Source: Streptomyces davaonensis JCM 4913
Lineage (GTDB): Bacteria > Actinomycetota > Actinomycetes > Streptomycetales > Streptomycetaceae
Direction: 5' to 3'
DNA length: 64,000 nt
Assembly (NCBI RefSeq): GCF_000349325.1
Contig: NC_020504.1
Span: forward strand, 1,584,053 to 1,648,052
Made by a program: the position numbers and the translations under genes. Shown one piece after another: positions 47,359-58,352 of this stretch. The notes under the pieces are model-generated. The model ran no database searches and was not told the DNA's origin. It saw only the letters and a list, made by a program, of their open reading frames with translations. The number at the start of each line of letters is the position of its first letter. The stretch's first letter is position 1.

Positions 47359-48456
47359 GTGAATCGGAACATCACCATGGACGACATGGTCATCGCCGGA
47401 ATCGCGATGGCCGCGGGCCTGCTGGCCGCGTTTCTGCTCCGGATGCTGCTGCGCTGGCTGGGCAAGCACGCCGACCGCACCCGCTGGAGCGGCGACGACC
47501 TCATCGTGGACGTGCTGCGCACCGTCGTGCCGTGGGCGGCGATCCTCGGCGGCGCCGCCTCCGCGGGTGCCGCGCTGCCGTTGACGAAGACGGTCCAGCA
47601 CAACGTCAATCAGACCCTGACGGTGCTGCTCATCTTCGTCGTGACGCTGGCCGCCGCCCGCGGTATCGCCGGAGTGATGCGGACGGTCACCTCGTCCCGG
47701 CCCGGCGTCGCCGGATCCGCCACCATCTTCGTCAACATCACCCGGATCCTGGTCCTCGCCATCGGCTTCCTGGTGGTGCTCCAGACCCTGGGCGTCTCCA
47801 TAGCGCCGCTGCTCACCGCCCTCGGCGTCGGCGGTCTGGCGGTCGCGCTCGCGCTTCAGGACACGCTCGCCAACCTCTTCGCGGGCATTCACATCCTGGC
47901 CTCCAAGACCGTCCAGCCCGGTGACTACATCCGGCTGAGCAGCGGTGAGGAGGGCTACGTCGAGGACATCAACTGGCGCCAGACGACCGTCCGCAACCTG
48001 TCCAACAACCTGGTCGTGATCCCCAATGGGGAGCTCGCGAAGACGAACATGACCAACTTCATGCGTCCCGAGCAGCAGTTGACGATCCTGCTCCAGGTCG
48101 GCGTCGCCTACGACAGCGATCTGGAGCAGGTGGAGCGGGTCACCAATGAGGTCATCGGCGAGGTGATGGCCGACGTCGAGGGCGCCGTACCGGACCACGA
48201 GCCGATCATCCGCTTCCACACCTTCGGTGACTCCCGGATCGGCTTCACGGTCATCCTGGGCGTCGGTGAGTTCAGCGACCAGTACCGGATCAAGCACGAG
48301 TTCATCAAGCGCCTGCACAAGCGCTACCGCCAGGAGGGCATCCGCATCCCGGCGCCCGCGCGCACGGTGGCCCTCCAGCAGGGGTCGCTCACCATCCCGC
48401 AGCAGCGCGTCCCCGAGGGCGAGCCGGGCGAAGTCCCCTCCACCCGGCTCGACTGA
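47359..48456 (+). CDS. Small-conductance mechanosensitive channel (MscS family)
   Basis: A 365-residue protein starting at GTG 47359, with GGAGGTGA 7 bp upstream. Helices lie at about 10-30, 48-70, 82-104 and 118-140. The pore helix reads APLLTALGVGGLAVALALQDTLANLFAG, followed by the beta domain PGDYIRLSSGEEGYVEDINWRQTTVRN and the typical VIPNGELAKTNMTNFMRP. It opens on membrane tension to release solutes on osmotic downshift. It is followed by the convergent M1 peptidase gene. Confidence 0.95.
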   Translation: MNRNITMDDMVIAGIAMAAGLLAAFLLRMLLRWLGKHADRTRWSGDDLIVDVLRTVVPWAAILGGAASAGAALPLTKTVQHNVNQTLTVLLIFVVTLAAARGIAGVMRTVTSSRPGVAGSATIFVNITRILVLAIGFLVVLQTLGVSIAPLLTALGVGGLAVALALQDTLANLFAGIHILASKTVQPGDYIRLSSGEEGYVEDINWRQTTVRNLSNNLVVIPNGELAKTNMTNFMRPEQQLTILLQVGVAYDSDLEQVERVTNEVIGEVMADVEGAVPDHEPIIRFHTFGDSRIGFTVILGVGEFSDQYRIKHEFIKRLHKRYRQEGIRIPAPARTVALQQGSLTIPQQRVPEGEPGEVPSTRLD

Positions 48457-48467
48457 CATCACGGAGA

Positions 48468-50009
48468 TCAGAGCGTCGCCGAGTTGTCGTGGTGGCCGTC
48501 CCGCCGTTCGCGCGGGGCGGTCGGCGAGGCCGAGGTCACCGGGGTCACCGTCCAGTCCGGGTGGCCCGGCATCCGCGGGGTCTTCGTGCCGTACAGCCAC
48601 TCCCGCAGGAAGCCCGACAGGTCCTGCCCGGACACCTCCGAGGCCACCGCGATGTAGTCCTCCGTCGACGCCGACGCGTCGCGGAACCGCTCCAGGAAGG
48701 CGCGCTCCAGCGCGTTGAAGGCGTCCTCGCCGACCTGCCGGCGCAGGGCGTACAGGACGAGGACGCCGCCGAGGTAGCGCTGGCTGTCGAAGAGGTTGAC
48801 CGCGTTCGGGGCGGCGACCGGGCCGGAGGTCTTGCGCCACTGGTCGCCGAGCGCGTAGGTGTGCTTCATCCGCGCTTCCAGCGAGGTCATCCCGAGCGAG
48901 TCGGGCCAGCCGCGCTCATAGCGGTACAGCAGCCCGTAGAAGTCGGCGTGGCCCTCGTTCATCCACAGGTCGGCCCAGGTGGCGGGCGAGACGCTGTTGC
49001 CGAAGTAGGAGTGGACCAGCTCGTGCATCATGTGCGAGCCGATCTTCGACTCCTCCTGGAGGAGGTACTTGGGCCGGTAGATGGTGAGCGTCTGGGTCTC
49101 CAGGCCGGTGAAGCCGAACGGCTCCGCGGCGTCGGAGTTGCACGGCAGCAGGCCGTACGTCTCGAACGGGTAGGCCCCGAGGCGCTGTTCGACCCACGCG
49201 ACCAGACCGGGGGTGAGCGCGAGCGCGGGCTCCAGCGCGGCGGCCCGCGCGGTGGGCACCACGTCCCTGAGCGGCAGTCCGTGCGGGCCCTGCCGGTCCT
49301 TGACGACGTAATCGCCGACGGTGATCTGCACCAGCTCCGTGGCGATCGGCGATCGGGAGCGGTAGGTGTACGCGGTCCGGCCGCCGTCCAGGTTCTCGGT
49401 GCGCACGAGCTGCCCGCTCGCCACTCCGCACAGCCCCGCCGGGACGGTGAGCCGGAAGGTGAAGTCGGCCTTGTCCACCGGGTGGTCGTTGCACGGGAAG
49501 ACGGTGTGCGCGGAGTCGGGCTGGCAGGCCACGGCGAACCCGTCGTCGGTGGCCACCCAGCCGGTGTGCGACAGGCCGCGGCGCGGGTCGGCGGCGTACT
49601 CGACGCAGACGGTGACCCTGGCCTTGTCCGGCAGGGTTGCGGCCGGGGTGATCCGCAGCTTCTCCCCCACCTGCTCGAAGGCGGCGCGGCGCCCGCCGAC
49701 GCGGACGGAGCGCACGTCCAGGCCGAGGGCGTCCAGGGAGAACCGGGTCAGCGCCTGGGTGGTGCGGATCCGCAGCGTCGTGGTGGCGTCGACGAGGCGG
49801 GTCGTGGCGTCGTAGGCGAAATCGAGGTGGTACGACGAGACGCGGTAGCCGTCGTTGCCGAGGGCGGGGTAGACGGGGTCACCGAGGGTCTCGGGGCCCG
49901 GCGTGCCGCTCTTCCCCGGAGCGGCGTGGGCGGAGGGGGCGGCCACGGTCAGGGCCGCCGCGGTCCCGATCAGGGCGGCCGGGGCTGTCACTCTGGTGCG
50001 ATATCTCAT
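48468..50009 (-). CDS. Secreted M1-family zinc aminopeptidase-like metallopeptidase
   Basis: ATG 50009 (MRYRTRVTAP) gives 513 residues. A Sec signal peptide ends near APSAHAAPG. The N-terminal saddle domain is followed by the catalytic thermolysin-like domain with HELVHSYFGN (His329, Glu330, His333) and the third ligand Glu352 in WMNEGHAD, the M1 arrangement H-E-x2-H-x18-E. The usual exopeptidase GAMEN loop appears as FGFTGLETQT. The helical C-terminal part is short. It acts outside the cell, trimming peptides. GGAAG precedes the start. It is divergent from icd. Confidence 0.92.
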   Translation of the reverse strand: MRYRTRVTAPAALIGTAAALTVAAPSAHAAPGKSGTPGPETLGDPVYPALGNDGYRVSSYHLDFAYDATTRLVDATTTLRIRTTQALTRFSLDALGLDVRSVRVGGRRAAFEQVGEKLRITPAATLPDKARVTVCVEYAADPRRGLSHTGWVATDDGFAVACQPDSAHTVFPCNDHPVDKADFTFRLTVPAGLCGVASGQLVRTENLDGGRTAYTYRSRSPIATELVQITVGDYVVKDRQGPHGLPLRDVVPTARAAALEPALALTPGLVAWVEQRLGAYPFETYGLLPCNSDAAEPFGFTGLETQTLTIYRPKYLLQEESKIGSHMMHELVHSYFGNSVSPATWADLWMNEGHADFYGLLYRYERGWPDSLGMTSLEARMKHTYALGDQWRKTSGPVAAPNAVNLFDSQRYLGGVLVLYALRRQVGEDAFNALERAFLERFRDASASTEDYIAVASEVSGQDLSGFLREWLYGTKTPRMPGHPDWTVTPVTSASPTAPRERRDGHHDNSATL

Positions 50010-50063
50010 GGTCTGCTTCCGCTCGGGCGGCCGGGTGGTCAGGTCCGGCCTCGCCTCGGTTGA

Positions 50064-52445
<2,382 letters not shown>

Positions 52446-52500
52446 CGCGCTGAGCTGACGCGCTGAGCCGATGCCTTGAGCTGAGGCCTTGAGCACAACC

Positions 52501-52533
52501 GGAGGGTCGGCCCCGAAATGGGGCCGGCCCTTC
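52501..52533 (+). terminator. Hairpin terminator of icd
   Basis: GGGTCGGCCCC (52504-52514) pairs with GGGGCCGGCCC (52520-52530) with one G-U pair around GAAAT, and the stem extends through 52501-52533. It lies 56 bp after the icd stop. Between them sit short direct repeats of GCTGACGCGCTGA. Confidence 0.75.
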
Positions 52534-52650
52534 CGTATATCCCCAGGTCAAGCGGATGATCTGGTTCAGCCCTGCACGGTGGTCGATCATGCTTACGATC
52601 ATTTCCGCGGCCACGGGAGACACCCGTACGGCGCGCGTAGGAGGGGAATC

Positions 52651-53001
52651 ATGTCCAACATGTCCAGGCGCTCCCTGCTCGGCTACTCCGGTACGACCGC
52701 GGCGGGCGCGGTGCTCGGCAGCGCGGCGTCGGCGCCGCCCGCGCAGGCGGCGGAGGCCGAGGCGGAGGCCACGGCGACCGAGTTCGAGCCCGGCACGTTC
52801 TTCAAGGGAATGTCCTCCAAGGAGATCAACGACTACCCCGCGGAGGTGCGCATCGAGTTCCGCGTCTCGACGGTCGAGGCGCCGGCGTCGTACAACATCG
52901 ACCCGCTGGAGGTCGCCCAGTTCTTCAGCGAGCTGGCCGTGTCCCGTGGCTGGCCGCCGGTCACCTTCTACGGCACGCCCGTGCAGGCCCCGCTGAACTG
53001 A
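52651..53001 (+). CDS. Tat-exported small hypothetical protein, 116 residues
   Basis: ATG 52651 follows GTAGGAGGGG. The front MSNMSRRSLLGYSGTTAAG contains a twin-arginine motif (SRRSLLG) and a hydrophobic Ala/Gly stretch, with cleavage likely near PAQAAEAE. The mature part of about 80 residues has an acidic linker (EAEAEATATEFEP) and a small domain with KEINDYPAEVRIEFRVS and IDPLEVAQFFSELAVSRGWPPVTFYGT. I do not recognise the domain. Tat export of so small a protein suggests folding or partner loading before export. Confidence 0.75.
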   Translation: MSNMSRRSLLGYSGTTAAGAVLGSAASAPPAQAAEAEAEATATEFEPGTFFKGMSSKEINDYPAEVRIEFRVSTVEAPASYNIDPLEVAQFFSELAVSRGWPPVTFYGTPVQAPLN

Positions 53002-53054
53002 CCCCCCGAGTAATTCGCTTGCGCGCCCGGCCACCGCTCAGCATCGTGTGCACG

Positions 53055-53615
53055 GTGAGCGACGAACCCGAGCGGTGGACCCAGGCCAGCGTGTATCCCG
53101 ACATGTGGGCGGACCCGGACGAGGATCCGCGCGACAACGACGGGCCGGGCCCGGAAGGCGAGTTGGCGACGTACCAGAGCGTGCTGCGCGACTTCCGGAT
53201 CACCCTGGAGATGAAGTGCCAAGGGCTGGACCCGGAGCAGCTGGCGCGCCGCTCGGTGCCGCCGTCGACCATGTCCCTGCTCGGTCTGCTCCGCCATCTC
53301 GCCGAGGTGGAGCGGGACTGGCGCAACTGGATCGTGCCGGGCGACCCGGAACCCAAGCTGTACGGGGTCCGGGACGCCGACTTCGACCAGGCCGTCGGCG
53401 AACAGGCCCTGGTCGACGGCGCGTTCGCCGACCTCGCCCGCGAACAGGCGGCGACCGACGCGGCGTTCGCGGCGTTTCCGGATCCGGCGACCCGGGTGGG
53501 CGAGGACGACAACTCCGTCCGCGAGTTGTGGGTGCACCGCATCGAGGAGTACGCCCGCCATTGCGGCCACGCCGATCTGCTGCGGGAACGGGTCGACGGC
53601 CGGGTGGGACAGTAG
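53055..53615 (+). CDS. DinB-superfamily (DUF664-type) protein
   Basis: From GTG 53055 the product has 186 residues. The DinB four-helix fold is suggested by SVLRDFRITLEMKCQGL, SLLGLLRHLAEVERDWRNWI and ELWVHRIEEYARHCGHADLLRE. The His residues in LLRHLAEVE, WVHRIEE and RHCGHAD are the likely metal ligands. Actinobacterial DinB proteins include mycothiol-dependent enzymes and detoxifiers, so a thiol-linked reaction is possible. The start lacks a clear ribosome-binding site; TTG 53019 or GTG 53049 are alternatives. It is 6 bp upstream of the amidohydrolase gene and likely co-transcribed. Confidence 0.82.
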   Translation: MSDEPERWTQASVYPDMWADPDEDPRDNDGPGPEGELATYQSVLRDFRITLEMKCQGLDPEQLARRSVPPSTMSLLGLLRHLAEVERDWRNWIVPGDPEPKLYGVRDADFDQAVGEQALVDGAFADLAREQAATDAAFAAFPDPATRVGEDDNSVRELWVHRIEEYARHCGHADLLRERVDGRVGQ

Positions 53616-53621
53616 GCCCTG

Positions 53622-54404
53622 ATGAACTTCGCGCTGTCCCCGGGTGCCGAGCACTCCCCCGTGATCCTTCATGTCCCGCACTCCTCGCGGGAGATCCCGC
53701 CCGAGGTGCGGTCCGGCATCGTGCTGGACGACCCGGCGCTCGCGCGGGAGCTGGACCACATCACGGACTCCCACACCGCGCTGCTGGCCGCCGAGGCGGC
53801 GGAGGTGTGCGCCGTGCGGCCCTGGGTGTTCACCAACCGGCTGTCCCGGCTGGTGGTCGACCCCGAGCGGTTCCCCGACGAGCGGGAGGAGATGCTCGCC
53901 GTCGGCATGGGCGCGGTCTACACCCGGACCACGCACAAGGACGTGCTGCGGGCGGAAGGCACCGACCCGGAGCCGCTGCTCGCGCGCTACTTCCGGCCGT
54001 ACGCCGAGGCCATGGCGGACGCCGTGGCGGCGCGGCTGGCCGCGACCGGGCGGGCCGTGATCGTCGATGTGCACTCCTATCCGAGCCGGCCCCTGCCCTA
54101 TGAGCTGCACGGGGACGGGCCACGGCCCCCCGTGTGCCTCGGCACCGACTCCTTCCACACGCCTCCGGGGCTGCTCGCGGCGGCCCGGAAGGCGTTCGCG
54201 GAGTGCGGGGAGGTCGGGCTCGACAGCCCGTTCAGCGGGACGTACGTACCGCTGGAGTTCTACGGCACCGATCCCCGGGTCAGCGCGCTGATGGTGGAGA
54301 TCCGGCGGGACACCTACCTGACCGAGCCGGGCGGTCCCGCCGGACCGGGTCTCCTCCGGCTCGCCGAGGCCCTCGCCCGGCTGGTGGACGCGCTGCCGGG
54401 GTGA
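53622..54404 (+). CDS. N-formylglutamate amidohydrolase family protein
   Basis: A 260-residue protein. Family motifs are VILHVPHSSREIPPEVRSG, DHITDSHTALLA, SRLVVDPERFPDEREEM, VYTRTTHKDVLR, VIVDVHSYPSRPLPYE and SALMVEIRRDTYL. These include His/Asp/Glu positions typical of the zinc amidohydrolase (HutG/FGase) fold. It hydrolyses N-formylglutamate or related N-acyl amino acids; no histidine-degradation genes are nearby, so another substrate is possible. It begins 6 bp after the DinB-like gene. Confidence 0.9.
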   Translation: MNFALSPGAEHSPVILHVPHSSREIPPEVRSGIVLDDPALARELDHITDSHTALLAAEAAEVCAVRPWVFTNRLSRLVVDPERFPDEREEMLAVGMGAVYTRTTHKDVLRAEGTDPEPLLARYFRPYAEAMADAVAARLAATGRAVIVDVHSYPSRPLPYELHGDGPRPPVCLGTDSFHTPPGLLAAARKAFAECGEVGLDSPFSGTYVPLEFYGTDPRVSALMVEIRRDTYLTEPGGPAGPGLLRLAEALARLVDALPG

Positions 54405-54461
54405 CCTCCGCCTGGAGCACTCCCGGGCGACAGCCGGGCGGGCGGCGGTGAGGGTGGGTGC

Positions 54462-55682
54462 ATGAATGACGAGACCACCACGCTCAGCGAACAGGCGCCG
54501 CCCGCGATCCGGGACTGGCCCGCGACGGACCTCGCCGGGACGGAGTTCGACCCGGTTCTCGCCGACCTCATGCGCGAGGGACCGCTGACCCGCATCCGGC
54601 TGCCGCACGGCGAGGGCTGGGCGTGGCTGGCCACGCGGTACGACGACGTGAAGGCGATCACCAACGACCCCCGGTTCGGCCGGGCCGAGGTCACCAGGCG
54701 TCAAGTGACCCGGATGGCACCGCATTTCAAGCCGCGCCCCGGCTCGCTCGCCTTCGCCGACCAGCCCGACCACAACCGGCTGCGGCGACCGGTCGCCGGT
54801 GCCTTCACGGTGAGCGCGATGAAGCGGCTGCGCCCGCGCGCCCAGCGGATCCTGGACGAGCTGATGGAGGGCGTCGTACGCGACGGGCCGCCCGCCGACC
54901 TCATCGAGCGCGTCCTGGAACCCTTCCCGCTCACCGTGGTCAGCGAGGTCATGGGGGTACCGGCCGCGGACCGGGCGCAGGTGCACACGTGGACCCGGAC
55001 GATCATCTCCACCACGGGCGCCGAGGACGCCGAGCGGGCCAAGAACGGCCTGTACGGGTGGATCACCGAGACCATCCGGGCCCGCGCCCACAGCCAGGGT
55101 GACGATGTGTACTCGCTGCTCGGGGCCGCCGTGCACCGCGAGGAGATCAGCGAGACGGAGGCGGTCGGGCTCGCCGGGCCGCTCCAGATCGGCGGCGAGG
55201 CCGTCACCGCGAACTGCGGGCAGATGCTGTATCTGCTGCTCACCCGCCCCGAGCTGATGGCGCGGATGCGGGAGCGGCCCGAGGAGCGCGGCGCCGTCCT
55301 GGACGAGCTGCTGCGCTTCATCCCGCACCGCAGCAGCGTGGGCCTGGCCCGGATCGCCCTGGAGGACGTCGAACTGCACGGGATGCGGATCCGGGCCGGG
55401 GAACCGGTGTACGTGTCCTACCTGGCCGCCAACCGGGACCCCGAGGTCTACCCCGACCCCGACCGGATCGACCCGGACCGCTCGGCGCCGCCGCATCTGG
55501 CGTTCGGCAACGGCCCGCACTACTGCACCGGCGCGGTGCTCGCCCGCCTCCAGACCGAGCTGCTGCTCGGCACGCTGCTGGAGCGGCTGCCGGGACTGCG
55601 GCTCGCGGTGGCGCCGGAGGATGTCCCCTGGCGCCGCAGGACCATGATCCGCGGTCCGCAGTCCCTGCCCTGCGCCTGGTGA
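54462..55682 (+). CDS. Cytochrome P450
   Basis: A 406-residue bacterial P450 of the usual length. The haem-thiolate signature is LAFGNGPHYCTGAVLARLQ with Cys355. The K-helix ExxR is Glu282-Arg285 (DELLRF). The I-helix oxygen-activating region reads GGEAVTAN (244-251), an AGxxT variant with Gly, Glu and Thr249. It needs a ferredoxin and reductase, not encoded beside it. The substrate cannot be told. It lies 57 bp after the amidohydrolase gene on the same strand, and its stop is 1 bp from that of the convergent small gene at 55684. Confidence 0.95.
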   Translation: MNDETTTLSEQAPPAIRDWPATDLAGTEFDPVLADLMREGPLTRIRLPHGEGWAWLATRYDDVKAITNDPRFGRAEVTRRQVTRMAPHFKPRPGSLAFADQPDHNRLRRPVAGAFTVSAMKRLRPRAQRILDELMEGVVRDGPPADLIERVLEPFPLTVVSEVMGVPAADRAQVHTWTRTIISTTGAEDAERAKNGLYGWITETIRARAHSQGDDVYSLLGAAVHREEISETEAVGLAGPLQIGGEAVTANCGQMLYLLLTRPELMARMRERPEERGAVLDELLRFIPHRSSVGLARIALEDVELHGMRIRAGEPVYVSYLAANRDPEVYPDPDRIDPDRSAPPHLAFGNGPHYCTGAVLARLQTELLLGTLLERLPGLRLAVAPEDVPWRRRTMIRGPQSLPCAW

Positions 55683-55683
55683 C

Positions 55684-56172
55684 TCAGGCGCGCAGCCACT
55701 CCGTGACCAGCACCTCCCCGCCGGTCCGCAGCCTGAGCGCGAACGGGCCGGAGACCGGGGAGGCGCTGCTGAAGCGGCCCATGGCGTCCGCGGTGAGCAG
55801 CGCCGACTGCTGGGGGCCGCCGAGCACCTCGATCCGGGCCGCCTGGGGCGGCAGCACCTGCCCCATCAGGCCCTGACCGGTCACCTCGACGTCCACGGTG
55901 ACGTCGCCCGCGCGGAAGGTCAGCATCCGCGGCACGTCGCCGGCGCCCCGCACCGGGATGGCGTCCACCACCGAGTCGAAGGTCAGCTCGGCGATCCTGG
56001 CGTCGAGGTCGTGCAGCGCGTAGGCGTCGACGGCGATCCGGCTCAGTTCCGCCGGGACCGGGTCCAGGATGGCGGCGGCCCGCCGGAGCTCCTCCTCCAG
56101 CAGGGCGCCGTCGAAACCCGCCTCGTCGAAGGCGCCGACGAGATCGTCCTCGTGCATGTCGTCGTCGTTCAC
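55684..56172 (-). CDS. Partner protein of the sigma factor, 162 residues, unknown function
   Basis: The GTG at 56172 overlaps the TGA of the sigma-factor gene (GTGA), so translation is coupled. The N-terminal half is acidic and helical (HEDDLVGAFDEAGFDGALLEEELRR, IAVDAYALHDLDARIAEL). The C-terminal half is beta-rich (FRAGDVTVDVEVTGQGLMG, ARIEVLGGPQQSALLTADAMG, LRLRTGGEVLVTEWL), resembling Ig-like regulatory modules. It has no membrane segment or Cys/His cluster, so if it is an anti-sigma factor it is not a ZAS type. It is the last gene of the subtilase-sigma-partner operon. Confidence 0.78.
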   Translation of the reverse strand: MNDDDMHEDDLVGAFDEAGFDGALLEEELRRAAAILDPVPAELSRIAVDAYALHDLDARIAELTFDSVVDAIPVRGAGDVPRMLTFRAGDVTVDVEVTGQGLMGQVLPPQAARIEVLGGPQQSALLTADAMGRFSSASPVSGPFALRLRTGGEVLVTEWLRA

Positions 56173-56744
56173 AGCGCTCCCCGTGCGTCGAGTCGGGCCC
56201 TGAGACGGCGCAGACAGCGCTGGCGCAGCGGTCCGATGCTGCCCACGGCGATACCCAGGGCGGCTGACACCTCCTGATAGCTGGGCGGCGGCGAGGCCAT
56301 CAGCACCCGCAGCAACTGGCGGCAGCGGTCGCCGAGTCCGTCGAACTCCTGCCACAGCCGACGGACGCGTTCACTCTGCGCGGCCGCCTCCTCGGAGTCC
56401 AGCACGGACTCCTCGGGCGTACGGTCCTCGCTGGCCCGGTCCAGCAGGTACGGATCGTCCGTCGGGGTCAGCCGCTTGAGGTTCTTCAGCACCTTCAGGC
56501 ACTCGTGCCGTGCGGTGCTCGCCAGCCACGACCCGGTCTTCTCCGGCTCCCGGATCCGCCCCAGATGCTGGGCGAAGCGGAACCAGACGGTCTGGTACAC
56601 CTCGTGCGCGTCGGCGTCGGAGAGCCGGTGCGCGCGCACCACCGACCACACCAGCGGGCTGAGCCCCTCCACGAGCGCTTTCCAGGCCGCCGCTTCACCG
56701 TCGACGGCGGACTGGACGAGCGCGCCGACATCAGCACGTTCCAC
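56169..56744 (-). CDS. ECF-type RNA polymerase sigma factor
   Basis: From GTG 56744 (GGGGTGGGG just upstream) the product has 191 residues. Region 2 is LSPLVWSVVRAHRLSDADAHEVYQTVWFRFAQHL followed by SWLASTARHECLKVLKN, and region 4 is CRQLLRVLMASPPPSYQEVSAALGIAVGSIGPLRQRCLRRLRARL. It lacks region 3, as ECF factors do. It is flanked in one operon by an intracellular subtilase and a small partner protein, and divergent from a CHAT-domain gene, which suggests it transcribes these promoters. The signal that activates it is unknown. Confidence 0.9.
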   Translation of the reverse strand: MERADVGALVQSAVDGEAAAWKALVEGLSPLVWSVVRAHRLSDADAHEVYQTVWFRFAQHLGRIREPEKTGSWLASTARHECLKVLKNLKRLTPTDDPYLLDRASEDRTPEESVLDSEEAAAQSERVRRLWQEFDGLGDRCRQLLRVLMASPPPSYQEVSAALGIAVGSIGPLRQRCLRRLRARLDARGAL

Positions 56745-56803
56745 GGCCCCACCCCTCGTGTACGGCAAGTCATCGTACGCCGCGGAGGGGGCGGTTCCGA
56801 GCC

Positions 56804-58243
56804 TCATGCCGGAGCAGTGAGCGGCACGACGGGGACCGGGCGCCAGGTCGGCGGGCGCAGCGCCGGCACATGCGCCCCGCGCACCTCCGCGAACTCGGTG
56901 TTCGCGGCGAGCAGTTGGGCGCGGGCGGCGCGCGGGTCGGTCTCCTTGTGCGCGGTCATGTGCCCGGCGACCATCCCGGCGACCACGGGGGTGGCGAAGG
57001 AGGTGCCGCTCCAGTTGGCGAACCCCTCGAACATCACCTGGTCCGGCTTGCCGGTCACGGCCGCGGCCCGCTCCTCGCTCAACAGGCCGGTGTGGCGCGG
57101 CGACTGGCAGGTGCACAGGTAGGCGAAGCCGTAGCGGCAGGCGTCGTAGGTGGAGTGCTGGTACACGTACGGGACGGGCGCGTCGAAGCCGGTGAGGGAG
57201 CTGGTGAGGCGCTCGCCGGGGGCGTAGGCCTTCACCCAGGAGCCGTGGTTGGAGAAGCAGGCGCCGTACTCGCCGTCCCCGCGCAGCGCTCCGATCGACA
57301 GCACGGAGTCGGCGTACTCGGGCAGGTCGGCGTAGGCCGCGGGCCAGAAGGGGGTGGCGCTGGCGTTGTTGCCGGCGGCGGCGACCAGCAGGGTGCGCTG
57401 GGTGCGCAGTTCCTGCATGAAGGCGTCGAGGCCGAGGAGTCCGTCGGTGCGGCCGTTGGAGGTGCCGGCGGAGAGGCTGAGGATGTCCGGCCAGCCGCCC
57501 TGCTCGACGGCCTCGAAGAGCTTGTCGCCGAACTCCGACTCCAGGATGGCGCCCGCGTCGTTCAGCGTGTTGCGGACGGTGATCCCGGTGTTGGGGGCGA
57601 CTGCGGCGACGAGACCGGCGATGAACGTGCCGTGCCCGACGTACTGCTGGAGGATCCCGCTGTCGTCGCACTCCTTGATCTGGAGGTCGCCCTCGGTGTG
57701 CGCGAGCAGCGGGTAGGAGCGGTAGTCGGCCATCAGGCCGGTGTCGATGACGAGGACTCCGACGGCGGTGCCGGCGTCGTAAGCACCCTCGGCGGCGGCC
57801 GGGTTGGGCGGCTGGGTGAGCGGCGCCGGCACGGGTTCGTCGCCGGGGCAGGCGTTGACCGCGATGGACACCACGTGGTTACGGCTGACCAGGCGCCGTC
57901 CGGCCCTGGCCTCGGCGGTGCGCACCGCCCGCAGCGCCCCCGCGACGGCCCGGTCGCCGCGCCGGTCGCCGTGGCCGGGGTCGCCGACCTGGATCCGGGT
58001 GATGCCGGACCGGTTGGTCTCGGGGCTCGCCCGGCGCACATGGTCGGCGGTGAGTCCGGTGAACGCGGTGAAGTGCTCCCGCACGCTGTCCTCGACGACC
58101 CGGGCCTCCTCCCCGTCCCGGGCCAGCACGACGCCCTTCTCGTAGAAGAACTCGGCGGAGTCGTCGGGCCCCATCGCCAACGGGACGTCGGGCATGGAGC
58201 GCTGGATCTGGTCGAACTGCTCGTGGAATCGCTGTGGTGCCAT
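56804..58243 (-). CDS. Cytoplasmic S8 subtilisin-like serine peptidase
   Basis: A 479-residue protein with GGGGGAGG before its ATG and no signal peptide. The catalytic triad is Asp167 (VLVIDTGL), His204 (YVGHGTFIAGL) and Ser415 (NWSGTSFATPVVAG), with the oxyanion Asn292 (AAAGNNAS). Residues 1-150 form an unfamiliar N-terminal domain, perhaps a prodomain or sensor. A short Cys cluster (Cys369, Cys377, Cys379) lies before the Ser. It is the first gene of the operon with the ECF sigma factor and its partner, and divergent from the CHAT gene. Regulated intracellular cleavage of a partner is the likely role. Confidence 0.92.
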   Translation of the reverse strand: MAPQRFHEQFDQIQRSMPDVPLAMGPDDSAEFFYEKGVVLARDGEEARVVEDSVREHFTAFTGLTADHVRRASPETNRSGITRIQVGDPGHGDRRGDRAVAGALRAVRTAEARAGRRLVSRNHVVSIAVNACPGDEPVPAPLTQPPNPAAAEGAYDAGTAVGVLVIDTGLMADYRSYPLLAHTEGDLQIKECDDSGILQQYVGHGTFIAGLVAAVAPNTGITVRNTLNDAGAILESEFGDKLFEAVEQGGWPDILSLSAGTSNGRTDGLLGLDAFMQELRTQRTLLVAAAGNNASATPFWPAAYADLPEYADSVLSIGALRGDGEYGACFSNHGSWVKAYAPGERLTSSLTGFDAPVPYVYQHSTYDACRYGFAYLCTCQSPRHTGLLSEERAAAVTGKPDQVMFEGFANWSGTSFATPVVAGMVAGHMTAHKETDPRAARAQLLAANTEFAEVRGAHVPALRPPTWRPVPVVPLTAPA

Positions 58244-58298
58244 GGCGTGTCCTCCCCCTCAGGCGACGTTCTTCAGACAGAGCTTCCGAGCCGTCGAT

Positions 58299-58309
58299 TG
58301 ATACAGGGC
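58299..58309. promoter_or_regulatory. TGATACAGGGC motif, copy 1 (subtilase/CHAT promoter region)
   Basis: The 11-mer lies in the 109-bp divergent region, 55 bp upstream of the subtilase ATG and 44 bp upstream of the CHAT GTG. The same 11-mer, in the same orientation, occurs at 62791-62801 in the other divergent promoter region of this block. A shared operator or promoter element is the likely meaning. Confidence 0.55.
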
Positions 58310-58352
58310 CAACACTGTGTGGCCGGCACCTGCGAGGACTACCATCCGCTAC